DNA from: Halococcus salsus
GTDB lineage: Archaea > Halobacteriota > Halobacteria > Halobacteriales > Halococcaceae
Assembly (NCBI RefSeq): GCF_009900715.1
Contig: NZ_JAAAJC010000003.1
Location: forward strand, 248,001-312,000
Direction of reading: 5' to 3'
DNA: 64,000 nucleotides
Positions 16,321 through 24,112 of the stretch are shown in pieces. Positions within the stretch are counted from its first letter, which is position 1, and each line of letters begins with the position of its first letter. Under the pieces are notes generated by a model. It searched no databases. It was not told the DNA's origin and saw nothing but the letters and a program-made list of their open reading frames with translations. Both the position numbers and the translations under genes were made by a program.

Positions 16321-17370
16321 TCAGGCCAGTTCGAGGTCGTATCGGTCGGCGAGCGCCCGGAGGCTCTCCAGTAGACTCGCCGAGACCGGGATCCCGGCTT
16401 CGAGCCGGTCGGCCCTGGTTCGCGCCTCGGGTTCGCCGGGTAGGAGGACCTCCTCGACGTCCTCGGCGGTTCGAACGCCCTTGACGCCGGTCGCCAGCCG
16501 CCCCATCCGGTCGACGAACCCGTCGAGGTCGGTGAACGCGTCCACGTCGATGGCGCAGACGACATGACCCGCGCGCTGGGGCGCATCGAGGCTGTCGTAC
16601 ATCCCGGCGACCTCGTCGCCGAAATTGGCATCGAGCAGCACGCCACACATGGCGTCGACGAAGAAGGCCAGCCCGTAGCCCTTCGGCCCGCCCATCGGTC
16701 GCAGCGCGTGGAACGCCTCGGGGTCGGTGATCGGGTCGCCCGCCTCGTCGATCGCCCACTCGGGCGGGATCTCGCGACCCTCGTCCTCGGCGACCATGAC
16801 GCTCCCCTTCGCCGTCACGCTCGTCGCCATGTCGAGGGTGACCGGAAACGCGTCGTTCGGGAGGCTGAACGAGAGCGGGTTCGTGCCGAGGTAGGGGTCG
16901 GCCCCACCGAACGGCGCGACGCTCGGACCCGCGTGGGTCATCGCGATGGCGATGTAGCCCCGCTCGGCGGCGTGGTTGGTGTAGAACGACGCCGCACCGA
17001 AGTGGTTGCTGTTCCGGACCCCCACGAACGCGCTGCCCGCCTCCGCGGCGAGGTCCATCGCCGTCTCCATCCCGCGCATCGTCGTGACCTGACCCGGGCC
17101 GTCGTCGCCGTCCACGAGGGCGGCTCCCGCGCCCGATTCGGTCACCGAAATATTCGGATCGGGGTCGATGCCGCCGCGCTCGACCGCCTCGACGTAGGGG
17201 TCGAGCCGGACCACGCCGTGGGTGTCGATCCCGCGGAGGCTCGCGTCGACGACGCCCTCGGCGACGGTCGCCGCGTGGTCCTCCCGTAGCCCCGCTTCGC
17301 GGAGGACGGTCGCACTGAAGCGTTCCAGCTTGTCGTGGTCGAGACGCGTCGCCGGGTCCGATGATTCCAT
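16321..17370 (-). CDS. Malate/L-lactate (LDH2) family NAD(P)-dependent dehydrogenase
   Basis: 349 residues. Family marks are GIDTHGVVRLDPYVEAVERG near residue 45 (catalytic His), GVRNSNHFGAASFYTNHA near 115, ITHAGPSVAPFGG-type strand (here AMTHAGPSVAPFGG) and FSLPNDAFPVTLDMATSV. Relatives oxidise or reduce 2-hydroxy acids: malate, lactate, ureidoglycolate, sulfolactate, 2,3-diketogulonate and delta-1-piperideine-2-carboxylate. An in-frame GTG lies four codons upstream, but the ACATAAGC-type box at about 17393-17400 favours the ATG at 17370. It is placed with dehydratases of sugar acids, so a hydroxy-acid substrate in that route is likely by context. Confidence 0.85.
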   Translation of the reverse strand: MESSDPATRLDHDKLERFSATVLREAGLREDHAATVAEGVVDASLRGIDTHGVVRLDPYVEAVERGGIDPDPNISVTESGAGAALVDGDDGPGQVTTMRGMETAMDLAAEAGSAFVGVRNSNHFGAASFYTNHAAERGYIAIAMTHAGPSVAPFGGADPYLGTNPLSFSLPNDAFPVTLDMATSVTAKGSVMVAEDEGREIPPEWAIDEAGDPITDPEAFHALRPMGGPKGYGLAFFVDAMCGVLLDANFGDEVAGMYDSLDAPQRAGHVVCAIDVDAFTDLDGFVDRMGRLATGVKGVRTAEDVEEVLLPGEPEARTRADRLEAGIPVSASLLESLRALADRYDLELA

Positions 17371-17458
17371 CCGTCCACTCACCGCCGTCGGCGCTTATGT
17401 TTTGTGGGAGGCCGGTCGAAAAGCAGTGTGCGGACGGCAGAAACGGAGACGGAGACCG

Positions 17459-18577
17459 CTATCGGCTGTGGCTTTCGAGGGTCTCCTCGTCGAACGCGAC
17501 GCCGTGGCCCGGCGCGTCGGTGACCGTCACCTGGCCGTCCTCGACGACGTAGGGTTCCTCGCTGAGGTCGAGCAGGGCGTGGCTGCAGCACTCGACGTAG
17601 GTGACGTCGGGGAGCGCGAGACCGGCGTGGACCGCCATCGCGTCGGTGCCGTGGTCGGTGCTCATCGCGACGTCCGTGCCCGTGGGCTCGGCGAGCGTCG
17701 AGGCGTCACTGGCCGCCGAGAGACCCTGGAGGTTGAGGATGTCGACCGCGTCGGCGTCGAGCAGCCCGTGTTTGCCCTCGAAGCCGACGTACTCGCCGAC
17801 GGTGAGGTGCACGTCCGAAAGTCCCTCACGGACCCGCCGCATGCCGTCGAAGTCGTGGCGGAAGACCGGGTCCTCGATCCAGTAGAGGTCGAAGCCGACG
17901 TCCTGGATCGCTTCGACTTTTCGGAGGGTCTCCTTCGGGGCCCAGGCCTCGTTCGGGTCGATCATCAGGGTGTCGAGCCCGCCGAAGACGTCGTCGACGA
18001 GTTCGATCCGGTCGATGTCCTCGTCGACGGTGTCGTAGCCGACCTTCACCTTCGCGGCGTCGAACTCACCCACTTCGGCGAAGCCCTCGTAGACCTCGCG
18101 CGTGGTCGCGTCGTCGTTGCCGAACGAGAGCCCGCTGGCGTAGATCGGGGCCGAGTCGTCGGTGGCCCCCATGAACTCGGCGAGGGGCTGGTCGAAGAAC
18201 TTCGCCGCCGCGTCCCAGAGCGCCATGTTCAGCAGCACGCCGACGCCCGGACCGTAGGAGCCGCTGGAGTAGAAGTTGTGAGCGCCGCCACGGTGGCGGG
18301 TTCGCCGGTTGAGGAGGGCGAGCGGGTTCTCGCCGACGATCTCACCCACGACGTCGTCGACCCGACTACGAAGGGTCTCGGTCGACGGCCGTCCGGGGGC
18401 TCGAAGTTCGACGAGGTCGATCCCCAACCCGGTAACGTCGGCGTCGGTCTCGAGTTCGAGGGAGAGGTAATCGAGTTCGTCGGTCTCGAAGACGTGGGTC
18501 TGGGAGTCGCCGATCGTGCGTTCGGGGACTTCGAGAACCCGCGTCTCGTAGCCCGTGATCCGGAAGTCAGCCGTCAT
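17459..18577 (-). CDS. Mandelate racemase/muconate lactonizing enzyme (enolase superfamily) sugar-acid dehydratase candidate
   Basis: 372 residues. N-terminal capping domain is followed by a TIM barrel with the K-x-K catalytic pair in FDAAKVKVGYD (about residue 190), metal ligands Asp in MIDPNEAW, Glu in YWIEDPVF and Glu in TVGEYVGF, and a later STDHGTDAM that could supply the acid/base His-Asp. Members dehydrate gluconate, galactonate, xylonate, rhamnonate and similar acids, or racemise. The neighbours (mannonate dehydratase, DapA family) suggest a sugar acid. An ATGA overlap with a tiny upstream frame hints at coupled translation. Confidence 0.87.
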   Translation of the reverse strand: MTADFRITGYETRVLEVPERTIGDSQTHVFETDELDYLSLELETDADVTGLGIDLVELRAPGRPSTETLRSRVDDVVGEIVGENPLALLNRRTRHRGGAHNFYSSGSYGPGVGVLLNMALWDAAAKFFDQPLAEFMGATDDSAPIYASGLSFGNDDATTREVYEGFAEVGEFDAAKVKVGYDTVDEDIDRIELVDDVFGGLDTLMIDPNEAWAPKETLRKVEAIQDVGFDLYWIEDPVFRHDFDGMRRVREGLSDVHLTVGEYVGFEGKHGLLDADAVDILNLQGLSAASDASTLAEPTGTDVAMSTDHGTDAMAVHAGLALPDVTYVECCSHALLDLSEEPYVVEDGQVTVTDAPGHGVAFDEETLESHSR

Positions 18578-18660
18578 CGGTCGGCCTCCGGGGCGGCGTC
18601 GAGCGGGAATTCAGCGGGGCAGTCCGGACCGTCGTCTCGTACCGTCGCGTCGTGATTCAC
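18574..18660 (-). CDS. Possible leaderless small ORF (28 aa) coupled to the enolase-superfamily gene
   Basis: From a GTG at 18660 the frame reads MNHDATVRDDGPDCPAEFPL then DAAPEADR and stops at a TGA overlapping the next ATG (ATGA). An in-frame ATG also exists at 18672. The box GCATAAG at 18684-18690 is centred 27 bases from the GTG, as in leaderless haloarchaeal genes. The peptide is acidic with one Cys. It may be a leader peptide, or just the 5' region of the mRNA. Confidence 0.3.
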   Translation of the reverse strand: MNHDATVRDDGPDCPAEFPLDAAPEADR

Positions 18661-18683
18661 ACTGCGATCCATTACGAATGTGG

Positions 18684-18690
18684 GCATAAG
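18684..18690 (-). promoter_or_regulatory. TATA-type box (CTTATGC) for the enolase-superfamily gene
   Basis: On the minus strand this reads CTTATGC, centred at 18687. The expected start of transcription is near 18660. The same TTATGC core appears before the DapA-family gene and the IclR gene. Confidence 0.55.
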
Positions 18691-18767
18691 GATACCGGTC
18701 CGCCGGTTCGATCACGCGGACCGGTCGCATCCGCAGTCGTTTACTACCCGGGGGTCGAACGGCCGGT

Positions 18768-19838
18768 ATGGCTCGCCAGCCCACGCAGGAGACCGTGAAG
18801 CCGGGCGTTCGCGTCGGTGTACGAACCCGAAGCCTCTCGCCCGATCGTCTGGGGTTCATCCGCCAGCTCGGCGCGACGGACATCTTCGTCGACCACGCCG
18901 ACACCGAGGAGGAGCCCGACGACTTCAACGACCGCGACGGCACCGCCACCCTCGCGGTCGGCCGCGACGCAATTCCGACGGTCGAGGAACTCACCGCGGC
19001 GCGCGAGCGGATCGAGGACGCCGGGCTCCGATTCACCGGGATCCAGTCGCTCCCGTACTCGCTCTACGGCGACATCATGTTCGACCGCGACGGGAAGGAG
19101 GAGGCCCTCGACCAGATCACGACCCTCGTCGAAAACCTCGGCGAGGCCGGGATCCCGATCCTCGGCTATCAGTGGAACCCGCGAGGTGTGGTGCCGATGC
19201 GAACCGAGTCGGTCGAACTCCGCGGCGGGGCCGACGGCACGGGCTTCGACCTCGACGAGCTGGAGGGCTTCGACGATACGGATGGGTTGGCTCCCGGTCT
19301 CGATCGGGCCTACACCGAGGACGAGTTCTGGGAGAACTACGAGAACTTCCTCGAAACCGTGCTCCCCGTCGCGGAGGAGGCCGGCGTCCGCATGGCGCTC
19401 CACCCGGTCGACCCGCCCGTGATCGAGGAGCTCGGCGGGATTCCCCGACTCTTCCGCAACGTCGAGAACTTCGAGAAGGCGATGGAACTCGTTCCGAGCG
19501 ACAACCACGGCCTCAAACTCTGTCTCGGCTGCTTCTCACAGATGGGCGAGGACGTCACTGAGGTACTGCGACGGTTCGGAGAGGAGGACAACATCGTCTT
19601 CATCCACTTCCGGGACGTGGTCGGGACGGTCCCGCGCTTCCACGAGACGTTCGTCGACGAGGGCAACTTCGACACCGTCGAGGCGGTCCGCGTGCTCGAA
19701 GCGATCGGCTACGATGGCGTCGTCATCCCGGACCACGTTCCGATGATGACCGGCGACGACGACTGGCGACACCGCGCCCGGAGTTTCACGATCGGCTACC
19801 TCCGTGGGGTCGTCGACGCGGTCGAATCGGAAAGATAG
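18768..19838 (+). CDS. Mannonate dehydratase family protein
   Basis: 356 residues, TIM-barrel fold. The UxuA signature region is present: MALHPVDPPVIEELGGIPRL (about residues 208-227), LKLCLGCFSQMGEDV, IVFIHFRDVVGTVPRFHETF and VDEGNFDTVEAVRVLEAIGY with VIPDHVPMM near the end. UxuA uses Mn2+ or Fe2+ to convert D-mannonate to 2-keto-3-deoxy-D-gluconate. His and Cys ligands of the family are visible in HP, CLGC and DHVP. GTTTACTAC near 18743 gives a leaderless start. It lies divergent from the enolase-superfamily gene in the catabolic cluster. A related sugar acid could be the true substrate. Confidence 0.87.
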   Translation: MARQPTQETVKPGVRVGVRTRSLSPDRLGFIRQLGATDIFVDHADTEEEPDDFNDRDGTATLAVGRDAIPTVEELTAARERIEDAGLRFTGIQSLPYSLYGDIMFDRDGKEEALDQITTLVENLGEAGIPILGYQWNPRGVVPMRTESVELRGGADGTGFDLDELEGFDDTDGLAPGLDRAYTEDEFWENYENFLETVLPVAEEAGVRMALHPVDPPVIEELGGIPRLFRNVENFEKAMELVPSDNHGLKLCLGCFSQMGEDVTEVLRRFGEEDNIVFIHFRDVVGTVPRFHETFVDEGNFDTVEAVRVLEAIGYDGVVIPDHVPMMTGDDDWRHRARSFTIGYLRGVVDAVESER

Positions 19839-19869
19839 AACGTCTCGACCTGATTTCGACGGTGAACAG

Positions 19870-20808
19870 TTATCCGACGAGCCGGTCGATATCGTCGTCG
19901 AGTTGAGCGTAGAGCTCCTCCGCGCGCGCCTCGTCCTCGGCGGAGAGCGAGCGGATCGGGTCGCGGACGTTCCCGCCGTGGAGACCCGCGAGTTCGAGGC
20001 CCTTCTTCACCGCGGGCACGCTGATCGCGTCGGGAATCTCGTTGTTTTGCCCGGTTTCGGTCCGGAAGTTCTGGTAGGGCAGACACGCGTTCTTCAGCGC
20101 CCGCGCGCGGTCCCAGTCCTCCTCGGTGAGCGCGTCGAACAGCGCGAGCCCGATCTCGGGTCGGAAGTTGCTCACGCCAGCGGAGAAGCCCTCGGCCCCC
20201 TCGACCCAGAAGGAGAGCGCGTGGGGCTCGGCCAGCCCGTCGACCCAGACCACGTCGTCGGCCCCGGCCTCGACGCCCGCCCCGAGTTTGACGGCGTCGG
20301 GGATCGCGTACTTGATCCCCACGAGCCCGTCGACCCGGGCGAGGTCGTCGAGGTAGCTCACCGACGGCTCGAAACCACGAACGTAGGGCACGAGCGGCGT
20401 CTCCGTGTTCGCCGCGAGCTTCTCGTAGTACCGGAGCAGGCCCTGCTCGTGGATGTAGGTGAAGTCCGGCGGCATCACCATCAGCGCGTCGACGCCGATC
20501 CGGTCGTACGCCTCGACCAGTTCGTGGGCTTCGGTGAGGTTACCGCCGACACCGGCGAGCACGCAGGCCGAGGAGGGAAGCGCGTCGACGGCGGCTTCCG
20601 TCACGGCGATCCGTTCGTCCACCGAGAGGGTGTGGTACTCGCTGATGTTGGCCGCCGCGAGGAACACCCCGACCCCCGAATCGGAGAGGGATTCGACGTT
20701 CTCCGCTAGCTTCCCGAACTCGATCCCCTGGTCCGCGTCGAACGGCGTGAGCACGCCGGTCGCGACGCCGCGCAGGGACTCACGAACCTCGGTCGATGAG
20801 AGTGGCAT
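19870..20808 (-). CDS. Dihydrodipicolinate synthase (DapA) family aldolase/lyase
   Basis: 312 residues, class I aldolase TIM barrel. The Schiff-base Lys is in GLVGIKYAIPD (near 163) and the Tyr of LVPYVRGFE (near 140) matches the DapA proton-shuttle Tyr. The carboxylate-binding GTTGE motif is altered to AANISE (near 50). Family members cleave 2-keto-3-deoxy sugar acids, N-acetylneuraminate or 4-hydroxy-2-oxoglutarate, or dehydrate 5-keto-4-deoxyglucarate (KdgD). Here the neighbours suggest cleavage of a 2-keto-3-deoxy acid to pyruvate plus an aldehyde, or a KdgD-like step. TTTATGC at 20832-20838 fits a leaderless start at this ATG. Confidence 0.85.
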   Translation of the reverse strand: MPLSSTEVRESLRGVATGVLTPFDADQGIEFGKLAENVESLSDSGVGVFLAAANISEYHTLSVDERIAVTEAAVDALPSSACVLAGVGGNLTEAHELVEAYDRIGVDALMVMPPDFTYIHEQGLLRYYEKLAANTETPLVPYVRGFEPSVSYLDDLARVDGLVGIKYAIPDAVKLGAGVEAGADDVVWVDGLAEPHALSFWVEGAEGFSAGVSNFRPEIGLALFDALTEEDWDRARALKNACLPYQNFRTETGQNNEIPDAISVPAVKKGLELAGLHGGNVRDPIRSLSAEDEARAEELYAQLDDDIDRLVG

Positions 20809-20831
20809 ACATCTACTCTTCACCGTAGAAG

Positions 20832-20838
20832 GCATAAA
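20832..20838 (-). promoter_or_regulatory. TATA-type box (TTTATGC) for the DapA-family gene
   Basis: Centred about 27 bases upstream of the ATG at 20808, so the mRNA should be leaderless. It shares the TTATGC core with the boxes at 18684 and 21673. Confidence 0.6.
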
Positions 20839-20885
20839 ACCGTCGTTGGACGGCGATCGGTGGGTCGTTTCCGTGACGAGAACGG

Positions 20886-21650
20886 TCAGGCGAACTTGGT
20901 GTTGATCTCGATCACGTTGGTCGTACGCGTGAGCGCCTCGACCAGCTCCCCCTCGATCCGGTCGGCCGTCATCCGGCTCACGGGGCCCGAGAGGCTGACG
21001 GCACCGAAGACCTCGCCCGCCGCGTCGGTGACGGGCATCGCCATACAGCACAGCCCCTCGATGTTCTCCTCGTCGTCGAGCGCGTAGCCCCGCTCGCGGA
21101 TCCCGTCGAGATGGTCGAAGAACGCCGAGCGGTCGGTGATGGTGTTGGCGGTCTTCGCGGGCATCCCGTGGTCGTCGAGGATCGCGTCGACCCGCTCGTC
21201 GGCCATCCGGGCGAGCATGGTCTTGCCGAGCGAGGTCGAGTGCATGTACTCGCGTTTGCCCGCCGCCGACGCCGTCTGGACGTCGCTCTCGGCGTCGGCC
21301 TTGTAGACGTAGGTCACCCAACCGTGTTCCTCGGTCGCGAACTGAGCTATCTCTCCGGTTTCGCTCGCGAGGTGCTGGAGCTCGTCGGCGATGACGTCGT
21401 AGTTGCCAATCAGTTCCTTCACTCGATTCGCCGTGTCGAGGTAGCGGAGGCTGAGACGGTACTCACCCTCGTCGTTCACCACGTACTCGCACTCGTCGAG
21501 GGTGGTGAGATGACGGTGGACCGCCCCCTTCGCCATCCCGACTTCGTCGGCGATCTCGGTGACGCCCGCTCGGCCACGTGTTTGAAGGATATCGAGGATC
21601 TCACAGGTGGTTCGAACCGCCTCGACCGTTCGCCGCGTCTTCTTTGACAT
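20886..21650 (-). CDS. IclR family transcriptional regulator
   Basis: 254 residues. Residues 10-70 form the winged helix (EILDILQTRGRAGVTEIADE then VGMAKGAVHRHLTTL), and the rest is the IclR effector domain with the usual STSLGKTMLA and an acid-rich ERGYALDDEENIEGLCCMAM segment. In haloarchaea such regulators often control nearby sugar catabolism, as XacR does for pentoses. It sits in the middle of the sugar-acid cluster, 77 bases beyond the DapA-family gene start and on the same strand, and is the natural candidate for its control. CTTATGC at 21673-21679 gives a leaderless start. A Cys pair (CC) lies in the ligand domain. Confidence 0.88.
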   Translation of the reverse strand: MSKKTRRTVEAVRTTCEILDILQTRGRAGVTEIADEVGMAKGAVHRHLTTLDECEYVVNDEGEYRLSLRYLDTANRVKELIGNYDVIADELQHLASETGEIAQFATEEHGWVTYVYKADAESDVQTASAAGKREYMHSTSLGKTMLARMADERVDAILDDHGMPAKTANTITDRSAFFDHLDGIRERGYALDDEENIEGLCCMAMPVTDAAGEVFGAVSLSGPVSRMTADRIEGELVEALTRTTNVIEINTKFA

Positions 21651-21672
21651 ACCGGTATATCCGAGTGGGTCT

Positions 21673-21679
21673 GCATAAG
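21673..21679 (-). promoter_or_regulatory. TATA-type box (CTTATGC) for the IclR gene
   Basis: Centred 26 bases upstream of the IclR ATG. Same core as the boxes before the DapA-family and enolase-superfamily genes. Confidence 0.6.
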
Positions 21680-21859
21680 TCTTGTTCCCGATGTGAGAAC
21701 GGTAGTCGAGTTCGACTCGAAATAGTCGTCTCGGTTCTCAGCATTCCACGATCGTAACAGGCATACTACTGTGACAACAACGAAGGATCGAGCGGCTGAC
21801 CGTGGACGACCGCAGCCGTGAAACGACATCGATCCCGGCGTCGGTGTTCCCGTCGGTCG

Positions 21860-23524
21860 TCACTCGTCGGCCGAGAGCCACGACCCCGCCTGGGGTTCGT
21901 CCTGTGCGGTGGGAACTTCGATCAGGGTCGGTCCGTCGCGGTCGAGGGCGTCCTCGACGGCGGCGGTCAGCTCCGCGGTGGTCTCGACGCAGGTGGCGGC
22001 CATGCCGAGCGACTCGGCGACTCCCGAGAACGAGGCCGGCGAGCCGGCCCACGCGTACTCGTCGGCGGCGAGTTCGTACTCCCGGCCGGCCTCGGCGCTG
22101 ATGATCGCGTAGTCGTTGTTGTTCGCCACGACGACGACCACGGGGATCTCCTCGGCGACCGCGGTGTGGAGCTCGTGGAGACACATGAACAGCCCACCGT
22201 CGCCGATCAGCGAGACGACGGGTTTGTCGGGTTCGGCGACCTTCGCGCCGATCGCGGCCGGGAGTCCACAGCCCATCGAGGCCCACGAACCGTTGTGGAC
22301 GTACTCGCGGTGGTCGTAGGCCTCGAAGGCCACCGCGGCCCAAAGTCGAAACCCGCCCGAATCGCCGGTCGCGACGGTGTTTCGAGGGAGCGCCTCCCGG
22401 AGGGTTCCGAGCACGCTCGCGGAGGTGAAGGGCGCTTCGTCGACCGCGAGCGCGGCGATCCGGTCGGCCTTCGCCGCACGGACCGCGCCCGCGCGTTCGG
22501 CCCCCGATCGCCCGGTATCAGCCTGTTCAGGGTTCCCGGCATCGGCTTTCAACTCCTCGGCGAGCGCCGCGAGCGCCTTCTTCGCGTCGGCGAGCAGGGC
22601 GACCGAGGGCTCGTAGCCCGAGCCGAAGTCGCTCGGGTCCATCGTGACGTGGACGAGTTCGTCGGGGAGGTCGTACGACCAGTGCTGGGTGGTGACGGCG
22701 TCGAAGTCGGTGCCGACCGCGAGCGCGGCGTCCGACTCCTCGAAACACTCGGCCAGCGCCGCGCTCGACCCGCTCGACATGATGTCGGCGTAGAGGTCGT
22801 GATCCTCGGGGATCACGCCCTTCGCTTTGTAGGTCGAGGCGACGGGCGCGTCGAGCGACTCCGCGACCGTCAGAAGTTCGTCGGTCGCCTCGGCGGCGCG
22901 AACCCCGTTGCCGCCGATCACGACGGGGTTCGCGGCCGAACGGAGGCGGCCGGCGACGTCCTCGATCGCCGCCGGGCTGACCCCCGGCGGGTCGGCCGGT
23001 TCGTGCGAGCCGACCTCGGCCTGCGGGGCCTCCATTCGTAAGAAATTCTTCGGGATCCCAACCCGAACCGGCCCCTTGGGATGGGTGGTGGCGACCTCGA
23101 CGGCGCGTTCGACCTCGGCGGCGACCGATTCGGGGGTCTCGACCAGCACGTTCTCCTTCACGAGATTGTCGTAGGTGTCCGGCGGGGTCTCGTGGATGCC
23201 GCCCTTCCCCCGCACCTCGGGTTCGGTCTCGATCGAGAGGTGGACCATCGGGGTGCAGTCGTTGAGCGCGTTCCGGAGGCCGTTCGCGGCGTGGAGGTCG
23301 CCCGGTCCGGGGATCACGACGGTCGCAGCGGGCGTACCGGAAGCCTCGGCGTAGCCCCAGGCCTCGTGGGTGACGGCGGTCTCGTGACGGGCGCAGACGA
23401 ACCGGAGGTCGTCCCGTCGGTCGACCACCTCGTTGAGCGGGAGCGTCTGGGTCCCCGGGACGCCGAAGAACGTATCGACGCCACGCGCGAGCAGCCGGTC
23501 GACGAGTACCTCGCTGACGGTCAT
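21860..23524 (-). CDS. Thiamine-pyrophosphate-dependent enzyme (acetolactate synthase/benzoylformate decarboxylase-like)
   Basis: 554 residues with the three TPP-enzyme domains: N-terminal PYR domain with the catalytic Glu in CARHETAVTHEAWGYAEASG (near 50), a central cofactor-type domain, and a C-terminal PP domain with the GDG...NN motif spanning GDGGLFMCLHELHTAV to VVVANNNDYAI (near 460-490). It would act on a 2-keto acid by decarboxylation or carboligation. No regulatory subunit is adjacent, so it is probably not the biosynthetic acetolactate synthase. GCTTAACTCC near 23552 supports this ATG rather than one 13 codons upstream. Its place in the sugar-acid cluster suggests catabolic use, but the substrate is open. 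Confidence 0.83.
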   Translation of the reverse strand: MTVSEVLVDRLLARGVDTFFGVPGTQTLPLNEVVDRRDDLRFVCARHETAVTHEAWGYAEASGTPAATVVIPGPGDLHAANGLRNALNDCTPMVHLSIETEPEVRGKGGIHETPPDTYDNLVKENVLVETPESVAAEVERAVEVATTHPKGPVRVGIPKNFLRMEAPQAEVGSHEPADPPGVSPAAIEDVAGRLRSAANPVVIGGNGVRAAEATDELLTVAESLDAPVASTYKAKGVIPEDHDLYADIMSSGSSAALAECFEESDAALAVGTDFDAVTTQHWSYDLPDELVHVTMDPSDFGSGYEPSVALLADAKKALAALAEELKADAGNPEQADTGRSGAERAGAVRAAKADRIAALAVDEAPFTSASVLGTLREALPRNTVATGDSGGFRLWAAVAFEAYDHREYVHNGSWASMGCGLPAAIGAKVAEPDKPVVSLIGDGGLFMCLHELHTAVAEEIPVVVVVANNNDYAIISAEAGREYELAADEYAWAGSPASFSGVAESLGMAATCVETTAELTAAVEDALDRDGPTLIEVPTAQDEPQAGSWLSADE

Positions 23525-24112
23525 GTGCGCACGTTTTGCGGTACGGGAGTTAAGCGTATTCATCACCCCGCTCGCGAACCGTCGTCCCCGTCCACGGTGT
23601 TCTCCACGCCCGAGGAAGGCCGCCACCCGGTCGTCTCGGTCCCGGTCGCCCGCCGTCGGTACCGGCCGCTGACCACGCGATCGAGATGGAATTTACCCGA
23701 GATATTAGACTGAGATCATTGATCCTCTCCGGTCGGTACGGTATCCAGCCCCATCCGGTAGTACGCGTCGTTCTTCCGTCCACGACCGATCTGGAACCCC
23801 TCGGTGCTTTTTTCGAACGCTATCGACGATTCGCCCCCGATACGGGTTCGAAGTTCGATTTCTGTCGTGTGCCCGATTCGATATCGAAAGTCGCAGGGCA
23901 CGACGGTTCGAGCCGGCCGAGGTTGTCTCAATTAATTCAGTCTGATACCGATCGTTTTCCGGACTCGCTACACTACATCGAACGGTGTCGCCGGAGTCGT
24001 TTCGCCGAGTGCCGGCGGGTCGACGTCACGCGCGACTGGTCGCGACTCGGGAGCGGGTCGTCGGGTGTCTCGGGGTTACTATATACCTGCGCGCCGTCGT
24101 CGGCCGTACTCC
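23525..24112. other. 588-base divergent intergenic region
   Basis: It separates the TPP enzyme from the glycerate kinase. Both ends carry promoter boxes (GCTTAACT near 23552 on the minus strand; ACTATATAC at 24079-24087 on the plus strand, 26-34 bases from the kinase ATG). The middle has AT-rich spots (GAGATATTAGACTGAG near 23699; CTCAATTAATTCAG near 23930) but no convincing gene. It is long for a promoter region and may hold regulator sites. Confidence 0.5.
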
